DNA from: Hyphomicrobiales bacterium
GTDB taxonomy: Bacteria; Pseudomonadota; Alphaproteobacteria; Rhizobiales; Devosiaceae
Direction: 5' to 3'
DNA length: 5,966 nt
NCBI GenBank assembly: GCA_027082895.1
Contig: JALWTJ010000252.1
Span: 1-5,966 of the forward strand
Part shown: positions 4,998 through 5,966 of the stretch, in pieces
Layout of the letters: each line of letters opens with the position of its first letter
How positions within the stretch are numbered: position 1 is the first letter of the stretch
Program-made: the position numbers and the translations under genes
The notes under the pieces: model-generated
Database searches by the model: none
Told to the model about the DNA's origin: nothing
What the model saw: only the letters and a program-made list of their open reading frames with translations

Positions 4998-5966
4998 TTA
5001 CCTCAGGTAGTTGACCAGTGAAAGTTGCGAGACGATCGACATGGTCTTGTAGCTGGCCTCAAGACGGGTCTGAAGGTTCTGCAGACGCACGGCCACCTCG
5101 GCCACCGGAGCGTCCTCCATTTCCGAAATCACCGTTTCCAGCTGGTTGCGGTAATTCTTCCCCAGTTCCTGATAGCTGCCCATATTGGCACGCACCACCC
5201 CCAGTTCCATGGCGATGACCTCCACCGAACCGGGCTGGTTGTTCTGGCTTTCGCCCAACCGCGCCGTCTGCCGGTCGGTCAGGGCATCATAACGGGCCTT
5301 TGCGGTCGAATCGCTGGCGGAAAAGGTTTCCACCGACACCGCGGCCAGGGAGCGCATCAGTTCCAGAAACCCCTTCTCGTTTGCCTCCACGCCATAACCG
5401 ATGCTGGTATGCTCCCCGATGCGCGCCGTCACCGAATGGCGCGGGTCCGTGGAACTGGTGCCCTTGTACCACATGACCGTATCGGCCGGTGTCGCGGCCA
5501 CCAGGGTCGTGGCACTGTCATAGGGCGGGCCACCGACCCGCTGCACGCTGTCCCCCGGCCCGTTAAAGAAGTTCTCCGCGGCCGCAAATACCGACGCCGC
5601 GCTCAGCGTTGTGCCCACTTCGCTGGCAAGCCGGCTTTGCAACGCCGCCTTGAAATTATTGGCCGTATCGGTGGTTGTCGCCCCGATTACGAATGTATCC
5701 GCGCTTGCCGGTCCGTTGGTGGCCTCAAGATTCAGAGTGCGCGACGTGCCGTCGGGCAATGTCAGGGTCACATAGACCTTTTCCCCCGCATTGGGCTGAC
5801 CGGCAAAGGTGATGCCCATGGACGGAGGGGCCCCTGCAGGCGCGGAAATGCTCACCCCAACGGAGTCGGTGGATGCCCCGCTCAGCTTGAACCCGAACGG
5901 ATGGGTGCCATCCTCGGCAAGACTCACCACGTTGGCCGCCGCCCCCAAAGTGAGCCGCCCCAGCCC
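4998..5966 (-). CDS. flgL: FlgL-type hook-filament junction protein, C-terminal 322 residues (5' partial)
   Basis: FlgL (HAP3) links the hook-associated protein FlgK to the flagellin filament. The minus-strand frame is open to the window edge; the TTG at 5948 is internal, so the N-terminal helical domain is missing. Within the visible part, residues about 62-134 form a module beginning GEKVYVTLTLPDGT, continuing FVIGATTTDTANNFKAAL and ending AAENFF. Then follows VMWYKGTSSTDPRHSVTARI and GYGVEANEKGFLELM (164-204), segments I associate with alphaproteobacterial FlgL-type proteins. A flagellin-like C-terminal coiled region (about 235-322) ends VRLQNLQTRLEASYKTMSIV and SLVNYLR. The total protein must be much longer than the roughly 300-residue enterobacterial FlgL. 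A divergent flagellin is the alternative; the WYKG/GYGV segment and YLR ending favour FlgL. It converges on flaF, and upstream flgK/flgE genes would be expected. Confidence 0.85.
   Translation of the reverse strand, partial: GLGRLTLGAAANVVSLAEDGTHPFGFKLSGASTDSVGVSISAPAGAPPSMGITFAGQPNAGEKVYVTLTLPDGTSRTLNLEATNGPASADTFVIGATTTDTANNFKAALQSRLASEVGTTLSAASVFAAAENFFNGPGDSVQRVGGPPYDSATTLVAATPADTVMWYKGTSSTDPRHSVTARIGEHTSIGYGVEANEKGFLELMRSLAAVSVETFSASDSTAKARYDALTDRQTARLGESQNNQPGSVEVIAMELGVVRANMGSYQELGKNYRNQLETVISEMEDAPVAEVAVRLQNLQTRLEASYKTMSIVSQLSLVNYLR

Overview
The window is a stretch of a flagellar gene cluster from a GC-rich alphaproteobacterium. FlbT and FlaF occur together essentially only in flagellated Alphaproteobacteria. 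The style of the flagellin, the FlgL-type protein and the stand-alone rod-binding protein fits the Rhodospirillales or relatives; the order-level placement is inference from remembered family style, not a search.

Layout, left to right. Bases 1-1801 (+) hold a tight late basal-body operon: the C-terminal 315 residues of the P-ring protein FlgI (5' end outside the window), a short FlgJ/CheL-type rod-binding protein without a muramidase domain, and a FlgN-like helical protein. Each start codon overlaps the previous stop by one base, so translational coupling is likely. Bases 1802-2489 are a long gap without a convincing gene. It holds several inverted repeats (1833-1854, 2004-2039, 2279-2311) and ends in the flagellin leader with two mutually exclusive small hairpins and a strong Shine-Dalgarno. 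Bases 2490-3926 (+) encode a 478-residue flagellin with conserved D0/D1 ends and a Thr-rich middle lacking basic residues, closed by a textbook intrinsic terminator (3953-3978). Bases 4118-4874 (+) encode FlbT and FlaF, overlapping by 68 bp. A short convergent intergenic segment carries a 3 x 18 bp tandem repeat (4911-4964). Bases 4998-5966 (-) encode the C-terminal 322 residues of a FlgL-type hook-filament junction protein whose start lies beyond the window.

How they work together: FlgJ-type protein and FlgI serve rod and P-ring assembly, the FlgN-like protein probably chaperones hook-associated proteins, FlgL makes the junction to the filament, flagellin forms the filament, and FlbT/FlaF tune flagellin synthesis after transcription. 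In Caulobacter FlbT acts on the 5' untranslated region of flagellin mRNA, so the structured flagellin leader here is a natural candidate target. I found no phage, transposon, CRISPR, RNA gene or defence system. The least explained parts are the 688-bp gap and the small repeats.
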